The notes: generated from the sequence alone by a model not told the origin. A DNA stretch of 64,000 bases from Microbacterium sp. Root53 (GCF_001426925.1 NZ_LMFR01000023.1:1420-65419), one strand, 5' to 3'; shown: positions 1 to 8,273, numbered from the stretch's first letter. Program-made: numbers and translations.

Positions 1-74
1 GGTCATCGTGATGACTCCATTCGAGAGGGTTGTAGGAGATTCCTCGAAGGATCACACGGTGACCGCGCCCACGT

Positions 75-1022
75 TCACAACGAGGCCGACCACCGAACGG
101 TTACACCACTATGCGGGACGCCACTCCAGGCGATCACGCGGGCGCCTATGTACAAGGAAATCGACATGATTGCGAGCGCTGTAAGAACCAGACCCCTCGT
201 CATGTATGCAGGCGGAAGTCGCCGATGAGCGCCTAATGCGGATTCCAGCGAGCGATCTCCCGGGGCGGGGTTCGGCGGCGCTCCGGATACTGCCAGCTGG
301 GCGATAGCCCGGACCAGGTGTGCGCGGTCCGCCTCGGTCAGGTCGGATCGGAGCGTCGCATCGGATACGAGGACTGCCATCTGCGCACAGACCGATTGCC
401 ACCTCAGCCGACTCACCAGCCCGGAAGGCAGCCGGGCGCTGAACCGCCGCCACACGAACGTCATCTCGAGTGAACGCAACTCAGCGTAGAGCGAGTCGTT
501 ATCGGTGTCAGCTGCCTCGAGCCGACTGAGGTTGACCCATACCTGCCACCGGAAGGGCGCGCGTCGCCACCAGATGATCGGGCCGAGCAGCGCGATTCCA
601 GCAACCACGGTCATCGCGAGGGTCGCCGCGAATCCCGAGAGCAGGAAGGAAGTGGTCACGTCTCCTCGCGACGCCAATGCGATCCATGTCCAGACGAATT
701 GCGCGACAGCCGCAATGGCAACAAGTGAAGCCAAGATGAACAGCGCGGCCAGCGCTGTGCGGTGGGCGTCCCACGTAATGTGTGCGCTCCGCCGGACCGC
801 TTGATCAGGCTCCGCGGCGAGCGTCTCCGGAACGGCGGATCGGCCGCCTACTTGCTTCAGCCATTCGGGGGCGTGTGCCAGGAGTCTCTCGACTCGCGAC
901 ACGCCGCTGCTCGGACGGGCGAGGCACATGAGGAGCGTCGGCGCGATGACCCCGATCGCGATGACGGCCGAAACCAGAAGCGCGAAGAGTTCCGGCCAAC
1001 GCGCCGCCCAGGCTTCGGTCAT
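75..1022 (-). CDS. Hypothetical four-TM membrane protein
   Basis: I do not recognise this 315-residue protein. It has hydrophobic segments at about residues 11-33, 90-116, 125-152 and 277-300. A basic, soluble stretch of about 120 residues lies between the third and fourth, so it is probably a plasma-membrane protein with a cytosolic middle domain. The start is supported by a GGAGG on the minus strand (1033-1037) ten bases before the ATG; a longer upstream reading would run into the divergent hydrolase. Base composition looks less GC-rich than the neighbouring genes, which may indicate acquisition. Confidence that it is a gene is good; its function is unknown. Confidence 0.7.
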   Translation of the reverse strand: MTEAWAARWPELFALLVSAVIAIGVIAPTLLMCLARPSSGVSRVERLLAHAPEWLKQVGGRSAVPETLAAEPDQAVRRSAHITWDAHRTALAALFILASLVAIAAVAQFVWTWIALASRGDVTTSFLLSGFAATLAMTVVAGIALLGPIIWWRRAPFRWQVWVNLSRLEAADTDNDSLYAELRSLEMTFVWRRFSARLPSGLVSRLRWQSVCAQMAVLVSDATLRSDLTEADRAHLVRAIAQLAVSGAPPNPAPGDRSLESALGAHRRLPPAYMTRGLVLTALAIMSISLYIGARVIAWSGVPHSGVTVRWSASL

Positions 1023-1153
1023 CGGCAAGCAACCTCCGGATGGGGCGACAGGGCGTCCTGACAGCATCACCCGGCGCAGTTCCATTCGGGAGAGGTGAAT
1101 ATGTCCTTCCGCCCCTCCGGGGGCGCTCTTCGTCGTTCCGGCGTGGCGACCGG

Positions 1154-1166
1154 CAGAATGGCGGGC
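1154..1166 (+). promoter_or_regulatory. Candidate leaderless promoter (-10) of hydrolase
   Basis: CAGAAT at 1154-1159 is followed by exactly seven bases (GGCGGGC) and then an ATG. This is a weaker version of the TAnnnT box with 6-7 nt spacing seen before many genes in this window, and it decides the start of the hydrolase. Confidence 0.45.
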
Positions 1167-1961
1167 ATGGGCGTGCCGCTGATCACCGAGATGCCGGATC
1201 CGCAGTTCGTGATGTCCGAGGAGGGGCACCGGATCGCGACCTACTCGTGGGGAGAGGATGACGCGCCCGTCGTGCTGGCCGTGCACGGCTTCGCGTCGAG
1301 CTGCCGCGACAACTGGGTCAACACCGGCTGGGTGCGCGAGCTGCTCGGCGCGGGGTTCCGCGTCCTGGGCGTGGACCAGCGCGGCCACGGCGCCAGCGAC
1401 CGGCCGCATGATGCCGCGCAGTACACGATGGACGCGCTCGTGCGCGACATCGAGGTCGTGCTCGACACCTACCTGATCGACACCGTGCGCTACCTCGGGT
1501 ACTCGCTCGGCGCCCGCGTCGGGTGGCACGTCGCGGTCGAGCTCGGCGACCGCATCGAGCGGGCGGTGCTCGGCGGCATCCCGGACGGGCGTCCGCTGGG
1601 GCGCCTGGACCTCGCGCAGGCCCGCGCCTTCGCCGAGCGCGGCGAGGAGGTGACCGACAAGGTCACGCGCAACTACATCACGCTCGCCGAGCGGGTGCCG
1701 GGCAACGACCTCCGGGCGATCATCGCGCTCGCGGAGGGCATGCGCTTCGGCGACGCGGACCCCGACCTCGGCCACCCGCCGCAGCAGCGCATCCTGTTCG
1801 CGACCGGCACCGAGGACGCGATCCTCGAGGATTCGCGCCGCCTGGCCGCGGCCGTGCCGAACGGCACGTTCGTGGAGGTGCCGGGCCGGCACCACTTCAA
1901 CGCGCCGGGATCACGCGACTTCCGCCACGCGGGTGTGGAGTTCCTTCGCGCGGACGGCTGA
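1167..1961 (+). CDS. Alpha/beta-fold hydrolase
   Basis: A 264-residue cytosolic alpha/beta hydrolase. It shows the oxyanion-loop HGF (about residue 38), the nucleophile elbow GYSLGAR (about residue 115), a late Asp region near TGTEDAI and a C-terminal GRHHF that supplies the catalytic His. The substrate cannot be told. An in-frame ATG lies at 1158 and the frame is open from 1095, but the box-plus-seven spacing favours 1167. It lies just upstream of an IclR regulator and an E1 alpha/E1 beta/lipoyl cluster on the same strand. Some acetoin dehydrogenase AcoC proteins are lipoyl-plus-alpha/beta-hydrolase fusions, so a link is possible but unproven. Confidence 0.85.
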   Translation: MGVPLITEMPDPQFVMSEEGHRIATYSWGEDDAPVVLAVHGFASSCRDNWVNTGWVRELLGAGFRVLGVDQRGHGASDRPHDAAQYTMDALVRDIEVVLDTYLIDTVRYLGYSLGARVGWHVAVELGDRIERAVLGGIPDGRPLGRLDLAQARAFAERGEEVTDKVTRNYITLAERVPGNDLRAIIALAEGMRFGDADPDLGHPPQQRILFATGTEDAILEDSRRLAAAVPNGTFVEVPGRHHFNAPGSRDFRHAGVEFLRADG

Positions 1962-2057
1962 TCGCTCAGGCGTTGCTGCCGTCATCGACGAGCGCAGGGA
2001 GTGCGCGCCCTCCGCACCCCTGAGCGGGGCCGGGCGGCTATCCTTCTCCCTGAGCCG

Positions 2058-2855
2058 ATGATGACCCGAACCGTGGAGCACCCGGGCGATCGCACCCTGA
2101 TCGCGTCGGTTCAGCGCGCGCTCGGACTGGTCGAGATCGTCGCGAACTCGCCCCGCCCTGTCACCGCGAAGGCGCTCGCGTCGGCGAGCGGGCTGAGCCT
2201 CGGGACGACCTACAACCTCGCGCGCACGCTCGTGCACGAGGGGTATCTGTCGAGCGAGCCGGATGGGTTCATGCTCGGCTCGCGCTTTCCCGCGATCAGC
2301 GCCGGATCGGCGGAGGGCGTCGTCTCCGCGCGGATCCGCTCGGCTCTGCACGAGGTGACCGACGGGCTGGGCGTGACCGCCTACCTGTCCCGGTATACGG
2401 ACGGCGAGGTGCACCTCGTGGACGTCGTCGACGCGAAGGGCGCGCCGCGTCTGGAGCTGTGGGTCGGCCTGCACGAGGCGGCGCACGCGACGGCGCTGGG
2501 CAAGCAGATCCTGGCCGCCCTGCCGAACGAGGATCGTCTGGACTACCTCGCCCGCCACAGGCTCGACGATCTGACGCCGCACACGATCCGGGACCGCCGG
2601 ATGCTGCTCGAGCAGCTGGAGCGCTCCGCCGGTCCGGTGCTGGACCGCGAGGAGTACGCGATCGGCGTCACGTGCGTCGCCGTGCCGGTGCGGGCGCCGG
2701 GTGTGGTCGCCGCGCTCGCGGTCGCGATGCCCAGCGAGACCCTGCAGCGCACGGCGCCCGCGGAGGTCGCCCGACAGCTGGGGCGCACCGCCGCCCGCCT
2801 GTCGTTGCAGCTCGGCGCGGAGTCGCCGCGGCGGCATGGCCAGTTCGGCCTCTGA
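2058..2855 (+). CDS. IclR-family transcriptional regulator
   Basis: A 265-residue IclR regulator. The N-terminal winged helix-turn-helix spans about residues 14-70 (ALASASGLSLGTTYNLARTL is the HTH), and the C-terminal effector-binding GAF-like domain covers about 85-255. ATG at 2058 is chosen over the upstream in-frame codon at 2001 because homologous sequence begins only near here; an ATG at 2061 is equally possible. A TATCCT at 2039-2044 may be its -10 box. It lies directly upstream of the E1 alpha gene on the same strand. A perfect palindrome just after its stop codon (2874-2888) is a plausible binding site, so it probably controls the downstream dehydrogenase cluster. Confidence 0.88.
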   Translation: MMTRTVEHPGDRTLIASVQRALGLVEIVANSPRPVTAKALASASGLSLGTTYNLARTLVHEGYLSSEPDGFMLGSRFPAISAGSAEGVVSARIRSALHEVTDGLGVTAYLSRYTDGEVHLVDVVDAKGAPRLELWVGLHEAAHATALGKQILAALPNEDRLDYLARHRLDDLTPHTIRDRRMLLEQLERSAGPVLDREEYAIGVTCVAVPVRAPGVVAALAVAMPSETLQRTAPAEVARQLGRTAARLSLQLGAESPRRHGQFGL

Positions 2856-2873
2856 GACCCCCATCCGACTCGG

Positions 2874-2888
2874 TTTCACCATGTGAAA
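2874..2888. promoter_or_regulatory. Candidate IclR operator palindrome
   Basis: TTTCAC-CAT-GTGAAA is a perfect 6-bp inverted repeat with a 3-bp centre. It lies between the IclR stop codon and the E1 alpha start, about 85 bp upstream of the latter. Size and symmetry suit a dimeric helix-turn-helix repressor. Assignment to the neighbouring IclR protein is inferred from position only. Confidence 0.5.
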
Positions 2889-2927
2889 TCCCGCTCATTC
2901 CGCGAGGGATCCGGTCGTACCTACCGT

Positions 2928-2957
2928 GGTCACGCACGCGACGATGCGTGCGTGACC
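2928..2957 (+). repeat. Perfect 12-bp inverted repeat in E1 alpha leader
   Basis: GGTCACGCACGC and GCGTGCGTGACC are perfect 12-bp complements separated by six bases (GACGAT). The structure ends 14 nt before the E1 alpha ATG, immediately ahead of the GAGGGAGG ribosome-binding site. It could be a second operator or a leader hairpin that affects initiation. No T tract follows, so a simple terminator is unlikely. Confidence 0.65.
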
Positions 2958-2971
2958 CGAGGGAGGCGTCG

Positions 2972-3979
2972 ATGACGACCCAGACCGCGCTCGCCGCTGA
3001 TCAGCGTCGCGAGCTGTTCGAGATGATGGTGCTGATCCGCACCTTCGAAGAGGCGATGCTCCGCGAGTATCACGCGGACAAGTCGCCCGGCTTCGATATC
3101 GGTGCGGGCCTCGTGCCCGGAGAGATGCACCTTTCGGCCGGACAGGAGCCGGTCGCGGTCGGCGTGGCCGCGCACCTCACGACGGACGACGCGGTGACGG
3201 CCACCCACCGCCCGCACCACATCGCGATCGCGCACGGCGTGGACATGCGGGCGATGACCGCCGAGATCTTCGGTCGTGAGACCGGGCTCGGTCGCGGCCG
3301 CGGCGGCCACATGCACCTGTTCGACCCGAAGACGCACTTCTCGTGCTCGGGCATCATCGCCGAGGGGCTCCCTCCGGCGCTCGGACAGGCGTTCGCGTTC
3401 CAGCGGGCCGCGACGGACCGCGTCGCGGTCGCCGTGACCGGCGAGGGCTCCGCGAACCAGGGCGCGTTCCACGAGTCGCTCAACCTCGCGGCACTGTGGA
3501 AGCTGCCCGTCGTGTTCGTCGTAGAGGACAACGACTGGGGCATCTCGGTGCCCCGCGCCGCGTCGACGTCGGTGCCGTCGAACGCCGACCGCGCGGCGGC
3601 CTACGGGATCCCGGGCGTGCGCGTCGAGGACAACGCGGTCGAGAGCGTGTGGCAGGCGGCGGGCGAGGCCATCGGCCGGGCCCGCGCGGGGGAGGGGCCC
3701 AGCCTGATCGAGGTGCACACGCTCCGGCTGTGGGGTCACTTCGAGGGCGACGCGCAGGGATACCGCAGCGACCTCGCCGAGGTCGCAGGCCACGACCCGA
3801 TCCCGACCTACCGGGACGCCCTCATCGCAGACGGCGTCATCGCCGAGGGAGACGCGGAGGCCATCCGCGCCGCGGCCTCCGACCGGGTCGAGGACGCCGT
3901 CGCCTACGCCAAGGCGTCGCCGGTGCCATCCGCCGACGACGCGCTGAAGTACGTCTTCGCCGAAGGAGCACGCGCATGA
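2972..3979 (+). CDS. Thiamine-dependent 2-oxoacid/acetoin dehydrogenase E1 alpha
   Basis: A 335-residue E1 alpha subunit of the heterotetrameric family (pyruvate, branched-chain 2-oxoacid or acetoin dehydrogenases). The thiamine diphosphate/Mg motif reads GEGSANQGAFHESLN near residue 155 and ends in EDNDWGIS. THRPHH and the substrate-side GLGRGRGGHMH lie at about residues 85-115. The start is fixed by a strong GAGGGAGG eight to ten bases upstream; the frame is open far upstream inside the IclR gene, but that part is not homologous. The stop overlaps the E1 beta start as ATGA, so the two are translationally coupled. The substrate is uncertain: pyruvate, branched-chain acids or acetoin are all possible. 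Confidence 0.88.
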   Translation: MTTQTALAADQRRELFEMMVLIRTFEEAMLREYHADKSPGFDIGAGLVPGEMHLSAGQEPVAVGVAAHLTTDDAVTATHRPHHIAIAHGVDMRAMTAEIFGRETGLGRGRGGHMHLFDPKTHFSCSGIIAEGLPPALGQAFAFQRAATDRVAVAVTGEGSANQGAFHESLNLAALWKLPVVFVVEDNDWGISVPRAASTSVPSNADRAAAYGIPGVRVEDNAVESVWQAAGEAIGRARAGEGPSLIEVHTLRLWGHFEGDAQGYRSDLAEVAGHDPIPTYRDALIADGVIAEGDAEAIRAAASDRVEDAVAYAKASPVPSADDALKYVFAEGARA

Positions 3980-5028
3980 CCATCGTGAGCGTCCAGGACA
4001 CCGCACTGCCCGTCGAGCCGGAGCCCGGCACCCGCCGCCTGTCCACCGCCAAGGCGATCCAGGAGGCGCTCGCCCAGCGGATGCGCGCCGATGAGGGCGT
4101 GTTCGTCGCCGGCGAGGACGTCGGCCCCTACGGCGGCATCTTCTCGTCCACGACGGGCCTGATCGACGAGTTCGGTCCGCAGCGCATCCTCGACACACCG
4201 ATCTCGGAGACCGCGTTCATCGGCCTCGGCATCGGCGCCGCCGTCGAGGGCATGCGCCCTGTGATCGAGCTCATGTTCGTCGACTTCTTCGGCGTCTGCT
4301 TCGACCAGATCTACAACCACATGGCGAAGATCCATTACGAGTCGGGCGGCAACGTGAGGGTGCCGATGGTGCTCATGACCGCCACCGGCGGCGGCTACTC
4401 GGACGGCGCGCAGCACTCCCAGTCGCTGTGGGGCACCTTCGCGCACCTGCCCGGCATGAAGGTCGTGGTGCCGTCGAACCCGTACGACGCCAAGGGTCTG
4501 ATGACCGCCGCGATCCGCTCCGACGATCCGGTCGTCTACATGTTCCACAAGGGCGTGATGGGCCTCGGCTGGATGAAGAAGAACCCGCGCTCGATCGGCG
4601 CGGTGCCGGCGGAGGAGTACGAGGTGCCGATTGGCAAGGCGCGCGTGGCGCGGGAGGGGAAGGACATCACGATCGTCACGCTCTCGCTCTCGGTGCACCA
4701 CTCGCTCGACGTCGCCGAGAAGCTCGCTGGCGAGGGCATCGACATCGAGGTCGTCGACCTGCGCTCGATCGTGCCGCTGGATCGCGACGCGATCCTGGAG
4801 TCGGTGCGCAAGACCCGGAAGCTGATCGTCGTCGACGAGGACTACCAGTCGTTCGGCCTCACGGGCGAGATCATCGCGACGGTCGCCGAGCGCGAGCCGG
4901 GCCTGCTGACCCACGCGTCGCGGGTCGCGGTGCCGGACGTGCCCATCCCCTACGCGCGTGAGCTCGAGTACGCCGTGCTGCCGACGCCGGCGCGCATCGA
5001 GGCGGCGGTGAGGGAGGCGATGGCATGA
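3976..5028 (+). CDS. Thiamine-dependent dehydrogenase E1 beta
   Basis: A 350-residue E1 beta subunit (transketolase pyrimidine-binding plus C-terminal domain). Visible family signatures are GEDVGPYGGIF (about residue 46), the catalytic-region SETAFIGLGIGAAVEGMRP (about residue 77), QHSQSLWG and the C-terminal VDLRSIVPLD. It forms an alpha2-beta2 enzyme with the preceding gene, with which it shares an ATGA overlap. It overlaps the lipoyl-domain gene in the same way, so all three are made from one transcript. An E2 catalytic domain and E3 are absent from this operon. Confidence 0.9.
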   Translation: MTIVSVQDTALPVEPEPGTRRLSTAKAIQEALAQRMRADEGVFVAGEDVGPYGGIFSSTTGLIDEFGPQRILDTPISETAFIGLGIGAAVEGMRPVIELMFVDFFGVCFDQIYNHMAKIHYESGGNVRVPMVLMTATGGGYSDGAQHSQSLWGTFAHLPGMKVVVPSNPYDAKGLMTAAIRSDDPVVYMFHKGVMGLGWMKKNPRSIGAVPAEEYEVPIGKARVAREGKDITIVTLSLSVHHSLDVAEKLAGEGIDIEVVDLRSIVPLDRDAILESVRKTRKLIVVDEDYQSFGLTGEIIATVAEREPGLLTHASRVAVPDVPIPYARELEYAVLPTPARIEAAVREAMA

Positions 5029-5255
5029 CGGACGTGCTGTTCCCGCAGATGTCGGATCGGCCGGATGCGACCGGGGTGATCGTCACCTGGTTCGTGCAGA
5101 GCGGCGAGACCGTCGCAGAGGACGCGCTCATCGCCGAGGTCGCTCTCGACAAGGTCGACGCCGAGGTGCTCGCACCCGCCTCGGGGGTGATCACGCTGGT
5201 CGCCGCGGAGGACCAAGAGGTGCCGCTCGGCTCCGTGATCGCGACGATCGCCTGA
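5025..5255 (+). CDS. Stand-alone lipoyl (biotinyl_lipoyl) domain protein
   Basis: A 76-residue protein consisting only of a lipoyl domain. The lipoylation Lys is in ALDKVDAEV (about residue 45), flanked by the usual strand pattern ending in GSVIATIA. E2 subunits normally continue with a peripheral-subunit-binding domain and a 230-residue acyltransferase core; here the stop codon follows the lipoyl domain directly and no further frame continues it. It overlaps E1 beta by ATGA. It may act as a mobile acyl carrier that passes the acyl group to an E2 core encoded elsewhere, such as that of another dehydrogenase complex. The role is inferred. Confidence 0.85.
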   Translation: MTDVLFPQMSDRPDATGVIVTWFVQSGETVAEDALIAEVALDKVDAEVLAPASGVITLVAAEDQEVPLGSVIATIA

Positions 5256-5335
5256 CATCCGGAGTACGCCGATCACGTCGTGTATCGCCAAGAGGATCAC
5301 CTCGCCGCGCTTCGCAGGAGGACTGAGGCCGCGCA

Positions 5336-5371
5336 CGCAGAACGCCCTCTCGGACGGGAGGGCGTTCTGCG
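5336..5371. terminator. Bidirectional terminator hairpin
   Basis: A perfect 14-bp inverted repeat (arms 5336-5349 and 5358-5371, CGCAGAACGCCCTC on the left) with an 8-nt loop lies between the convergent lipoyl-domain and bcp genes. It lacks a long T tract. Confidence 0.8.
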
Positions 5372-5387
5372 TGTCGCGGGAGCGGGA

Positions 5388-5861
5388 TCAGCCGATGCCG
5401 AGGTCCTTGCGCAGCCGCGCGACGTGGCCGGTGGCCTTGACGTTGTAGAGCGCGTGGGTGACGACGCCCTGCTCGTCCAGCACGAACGTCGAGCGGATGA
5501 CGCCCTCGACGACCTTGCCGTAGTTCATCTTCTCGCCCCACGTGCCGTACGCGCGGTGCACGGCGGCGTCGGGGTCGCTCAGCAGCTCGAAGGGGATCGC
5601 GTCGCGCTCGCGGAACTCGGCCAGCTTGGCCGGCTCGTCGCGCGAGACACCCAGCACCGTGTATCCGGCGGCGGCCAGCGAGCCGATGCTGTCGCGGAAG
5701 TCGCACGCCTGCGTCGTGCAGCCGGGCGTCATCGCGGCCGGGTAGAAGTACAGCACGACCTTGCCGCCGCGGAAGTCCGCGAGCGAGACCTCGCGGCCAT
5801 CCTGGTCGAGCAGGGTGAAGTCGGGGGCGGGGGTACCGGGTTCGAGGCGCGTCGTGGTCAC
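5388..5861 (-). CDS. bcp: Thioredoxin-dependent peroxiredoxin (Bcp/PrxQ)
   Basis: A 157-residue atypical two-Cys peroxiredoxin that reduces H2O2 and organic peroxides with thioredoxin as donor in the cytosol. The peroxidatic Cys lies in MTPGCTTQACDF (about residue 48), with the resolving Cys five residues later, the PrxQ arrangement. The thioredoxin-like fold begins at APDFTLLDQDG. The start is GTG, placed six bases after a TAGGCT box on the minus strand, so the mRNA is probably leaderless. Length matches the family. It sits 26 nt upstream of a differently coded rsgA stop region and converges on the dehydrogenase operon. Confidence 0.93.
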   Translation of the reverse strand: MTTTRLEPGTPAPDFTLLDQDGREVSLADFRGGKVVLYFYPAAMTPGCTTQACDFRDSIGSLAAAGYTVLGVSRDEPAKLAEFRERDAIPFELLSDPDAAVHRAYGTWGEKMNYGKVVEGVIRSTFVLDEQGVVTHALYNVKATGHVARLRKDLGIG

Positions 5862-5873
5862 CCCACCAGCCTA
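5862..5873 (-). promoter_or_regulatory. Leaderless promoter (-10) of bcp
   Basis: On the minus strand TAGGCT (5873-5868) is followed by six bases and the GTG start codon, so transcription probably begins at or next to the start codon. Confidence 0.65.
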
Positions 5874-5887
5874 CGTTCGCGGGAGCG

Positions 5888-6937
5888 TCAGTAGTCGGTG
5901 CGGTCCTTGAACGTCGCCAGGAGGCGCTGCAGCGAGTCGACGCGCTCGGCGGGCAGGCGGCCGTCCGCGACCGCCTCGTTGAGCGCGCAGTCCGGCGCAT
6001 CCGGCAGGTGCGTGCAGCCGCGCGGGCACTGCTCGGCGACCGCCTCGAGGTCTTTGTAGGCCCGGATGATGTTGGCCGGGTCGACGTGCCCGAGGCCGAA
6101 CGAGCGCACTCCGGGGGTGTCGATGACCCAGCCCGACCCGGCGGGCCCGTGGTACCGCAGCGACACGGTGGAGGACGACGTGTGGCGGCCGCGGCCGGTC
6201 ACCTCGTTCACGTGCCCGGTCGCGCGCCGCGCGCCCGGCACGAGCGCGTTCACGAGCGTGGACTTGCCCACGCCCGAATGCCCGACGAACACCGTGCTGT
6301 GGCCCACCAGCGCCTCGCCGATGGCGTCCACGGGGGCCTCGTCGCGCGCGCTCGTGAAGACCCGCAGGTCGTCGAGGCCCGCGAAGTGCGCGAGGAACGG
6401 CGCGGGGTCCGCGAGGTCGGTCTTGGTGACGACCATCAGCGGCCGGATGCCCGCATCCAGCGCCGCGATCAGGTAGCGGTCCACCAGCCGGGGGCGCGGC
6501 TCGGGGTCGGCCGCGGCCACCACGATGAGCATCTGGTCCGCGTTCGCGACGATGACCCGCTCGACCTGATCGGTGTCGTCCGCGCTGCGGCGCAGCAGCG
6601 ACGTGCGCTCCTCGATCCCGACGATGCGGGCGAGCGTGCCCTCGGCGCCGCTCGTGTCGCCGACCACGCGGGCGCGGTCGCCCGTCACGATCGGCGTCTT
6701 GCGCAGCTCGCGGGCGCGCGCCGCGGTCACCTGGCGCTCGTCCGGCGTGTCCTCGCCGACGAGCACGGAGTAGCGGCCGCGGTCCACGCCGAGAACGCGC
6801 GCGATCGTCGCGTCCTCGTGCGCGGGGCGGCGCTTGGTGCGCGGCCGGTTGGCCTTGGGATTGGGGCGGACGCGCACGTCGCTCTCGTCGTACTCGAGGT
6901 CGTCGTCCTCCCCGAGCGGATCGTCGAGCCAGCTCAT
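5888..6937 (-). CDS. rsgA: Ribosome small-subunit-dependent GTPase A
   Basis: A 349-residue circularly permuted GTPase that helps mature the 30S subunit. An acidic, then basic N-terminal tail precedes an OB-fold (about residues 45-105). The permuted GTPase motifs follow in the order G4 (TKTD), G1 (GHSGVGKST, about residue 218) and G3 (DTPG, about residue 275), the hallmark of this family. The zinc-binding C-terminus has CPRGCTHLPDAPDC. It lies 10 nt downstream of aroA on the same strand, so the two are probably co-transcribed. Confidence 0.95.
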   Translation of the reverse strand: MSWLDDPLGEDDDLEYDESDVRVRPNPKANRPRTKRRPAHEDATIARVLGVDRGRYSVLVGEDTPDERQVTAARARELRKTPIVTGDRARVVGDTSGAEGTLARIVGIEERTSLLRRSADDTDQVERVIVANADQMLIVVAAADPEPRPRLVDRYLIAALDAGIRPLMVVTKTDLADPAPFLAHFAGLDDLRVFTSARDEAPVDAIGEALVGHSTVFVGHSGVGKSTLVNALVPGARRATGHVNEVTGRGRHTSSSTVSLRYHGPAGSGWVIDTPGVRSFGLGHVDPANIIRAYKDLEAVAEQCPRGCTHLPDAPDCALNEAVADGRLPAERVDSLQRLLATFKDRTDY

Positions 6938-6947
6938 CCCCGAGCCC

Positions 6948-8273
6948 TCACGGGCGGACGCCCCGCATCTCGTCCCACAGCTGGGTGAACTGGGGCAGGG
7001 TCTTGGCGGTCGTCCCGATGTCGTCGACCACGATGCCCGGCACGCGCAGCCCGATCAGCGCGCCCGTGGTCGCCATCCGGTGGTCGTGATGCGCCTTCCA
7101 GGTGCCGCCGGTGAGCGGGGCCGGCGTGATCCGGATGCCGTCGGGCATCTCCTCGGCGACGCCGCCGAGCGCCGTGACGTTCTGCGCGAGCGCCGCGATG
7201 CGGTCGGTCTCGTGGCCGCGGATATGCCCGATCCCGTGGAAGGTCGTGGGGGAGTCCGCGAACACCGCCAGGCCCACCAGCGTCGGGGTGAGCTCGCTCA
7301 CCGCCGACAGGTCGAGCTCCAGGCCGTGGATGCCGCGCCCGGCGGCGACCGTCAGCGCGCCGCCGCGGCGGCTCACCCGGGCGCCCATGAGCTGCAGGAT
7401 CTCGACCAGCTGCGCACCGGGCTGCGTGGAGTGCGGAGGCCATCCCGATACGGTCACCGAACCGCCCGTTACCATCGCGGCCGCCAGGAAGGGCGCGGCG
7501 TTGGAGAGGTCGGGCTCGATCGCGATGTCCTTGGCGCGGAGAGGCCCGGCCGGCACGATCCACTCGCCCGGACGCGGGCGCTCGACGTGCACGCCGCGGC
7601 GCGCGAGCGCCTCGACGGTCATGTCGATGTGCGGGATGCTGGGCAGCCGCGCGCCCGTGTGCCGCAGGTGCAGGCCCACGTCGAAGCGCGGCGCGGCCAG
7701 CAGCAGGCCGGACACGAACTGGCTCGACGCGGACGCGTCGATCGCGATCTCGCCGCCGCGGATGTGCCCGTGGCCGCGCACCGTGAACGGCAGCGCCCAG
7801 TGGCCGCCGTCGTCGATGTCGACGCCGAGGTCGCGCAGCGCGCGGATCATCTCGGCCATGGGCCGGTGCAGCGCACTCTCGTGCGCCGTGACCAGCACGT
7901 CGCCCGACGCGAAGCCCGCCAGCGGGGCTAGGAAGCGCATGACCGTGCCGGCCTGGCCGCAGTCGACGGTCGCGGGGGCGGTGAACGGCGACGCCGGGTG
8001 CACGAGCAGGTCGGGACCGAACGGTCCGTCGCCCGGCACCTCCTCGACCTCCACACCCAGCGCGCGCAGGCCCTCGACCATGCGGCGGGAGTCGTCGGAC
8101 TGCAGCGGCGAGAGCAGGCGGCTGGGGCCCTCCGCGAGCGCCGCGAGGATCAGTTCGCGGTTGGTGAGCGACTTCGAGCCCGGGACGGTCAGGACCGCGT
8201 CGAGCGGGCCGGCCGCGGCCGGCGCGGCATACTCGCCCTGCGGGGCCTCGGGGGAATACACGCGCGCTTTCAT
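6948..8273 (-). CDS. aroA: 3-phosphoshikimate 1-carboxyvinyltransferase (EPSP synthase)
   Basis: A 441-residue enzyme of the shikimate pathway that joins phosphoenolpyruvate to shikimate-3-phosphate. The substrate-binding VPGSKSLTNRELILAALAEG (about residue 30), GQAGTVMRFLAPLAG (about residue 120), the catalytic-region DIGTTAKTLPQF and the late DHRMATTGALIGL are all present. Length is as expected. The ATG follows AGGAA, and a TAGGGT on the minus strand lies eight bases upstream. It heads an aroA-rsgA pair divergent from sigH. Confidence 0.95.
   Translation of the reverse strand: MKARVYSPEAPQGEYAAPAAAGPLDAVLTVPGSKSLTNRELILAALAEGPSRLLSPLQSDDSRRMVEGLRALGVEVEEVPGDGPFGPDLLVHPASPFTAPATVDCGQAGTVMRFLAPLAGFASGDVLVTAHESALHRPMAEMIRALRDLGVDIDDGGHWALPFTVRGHGHIRGGEIAIDASASSQFVSGLLLAAPRFDVGLHLRHTGARLPSIPHIDMTVEALARRGVHVERPRPGEWIVPAGPLRAKDIAIEPDLSNAAPFLAAAMVTGGSVTVSGWPPHSTQPGAQLVEILQLMGARVSRRGGALTVAAGRGIHGLELDLSAVSELTPTLVGLAVFADSPTTFHGIGHIRGHETDRIAALAQNVTALGGVAEEMPDGIRITPAPLTGGTWKAHHDHRMATTGALIGLRVPGIVVDDIGTTAKTLPQFTQLWDEMRGVRP

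Noticed and set aside
1..74. Possible gene end or mobile-element edge at the left border
   Set aside because: Seventy-four bases contain no clear frame, repeat or terminator, so nothing can be supported.
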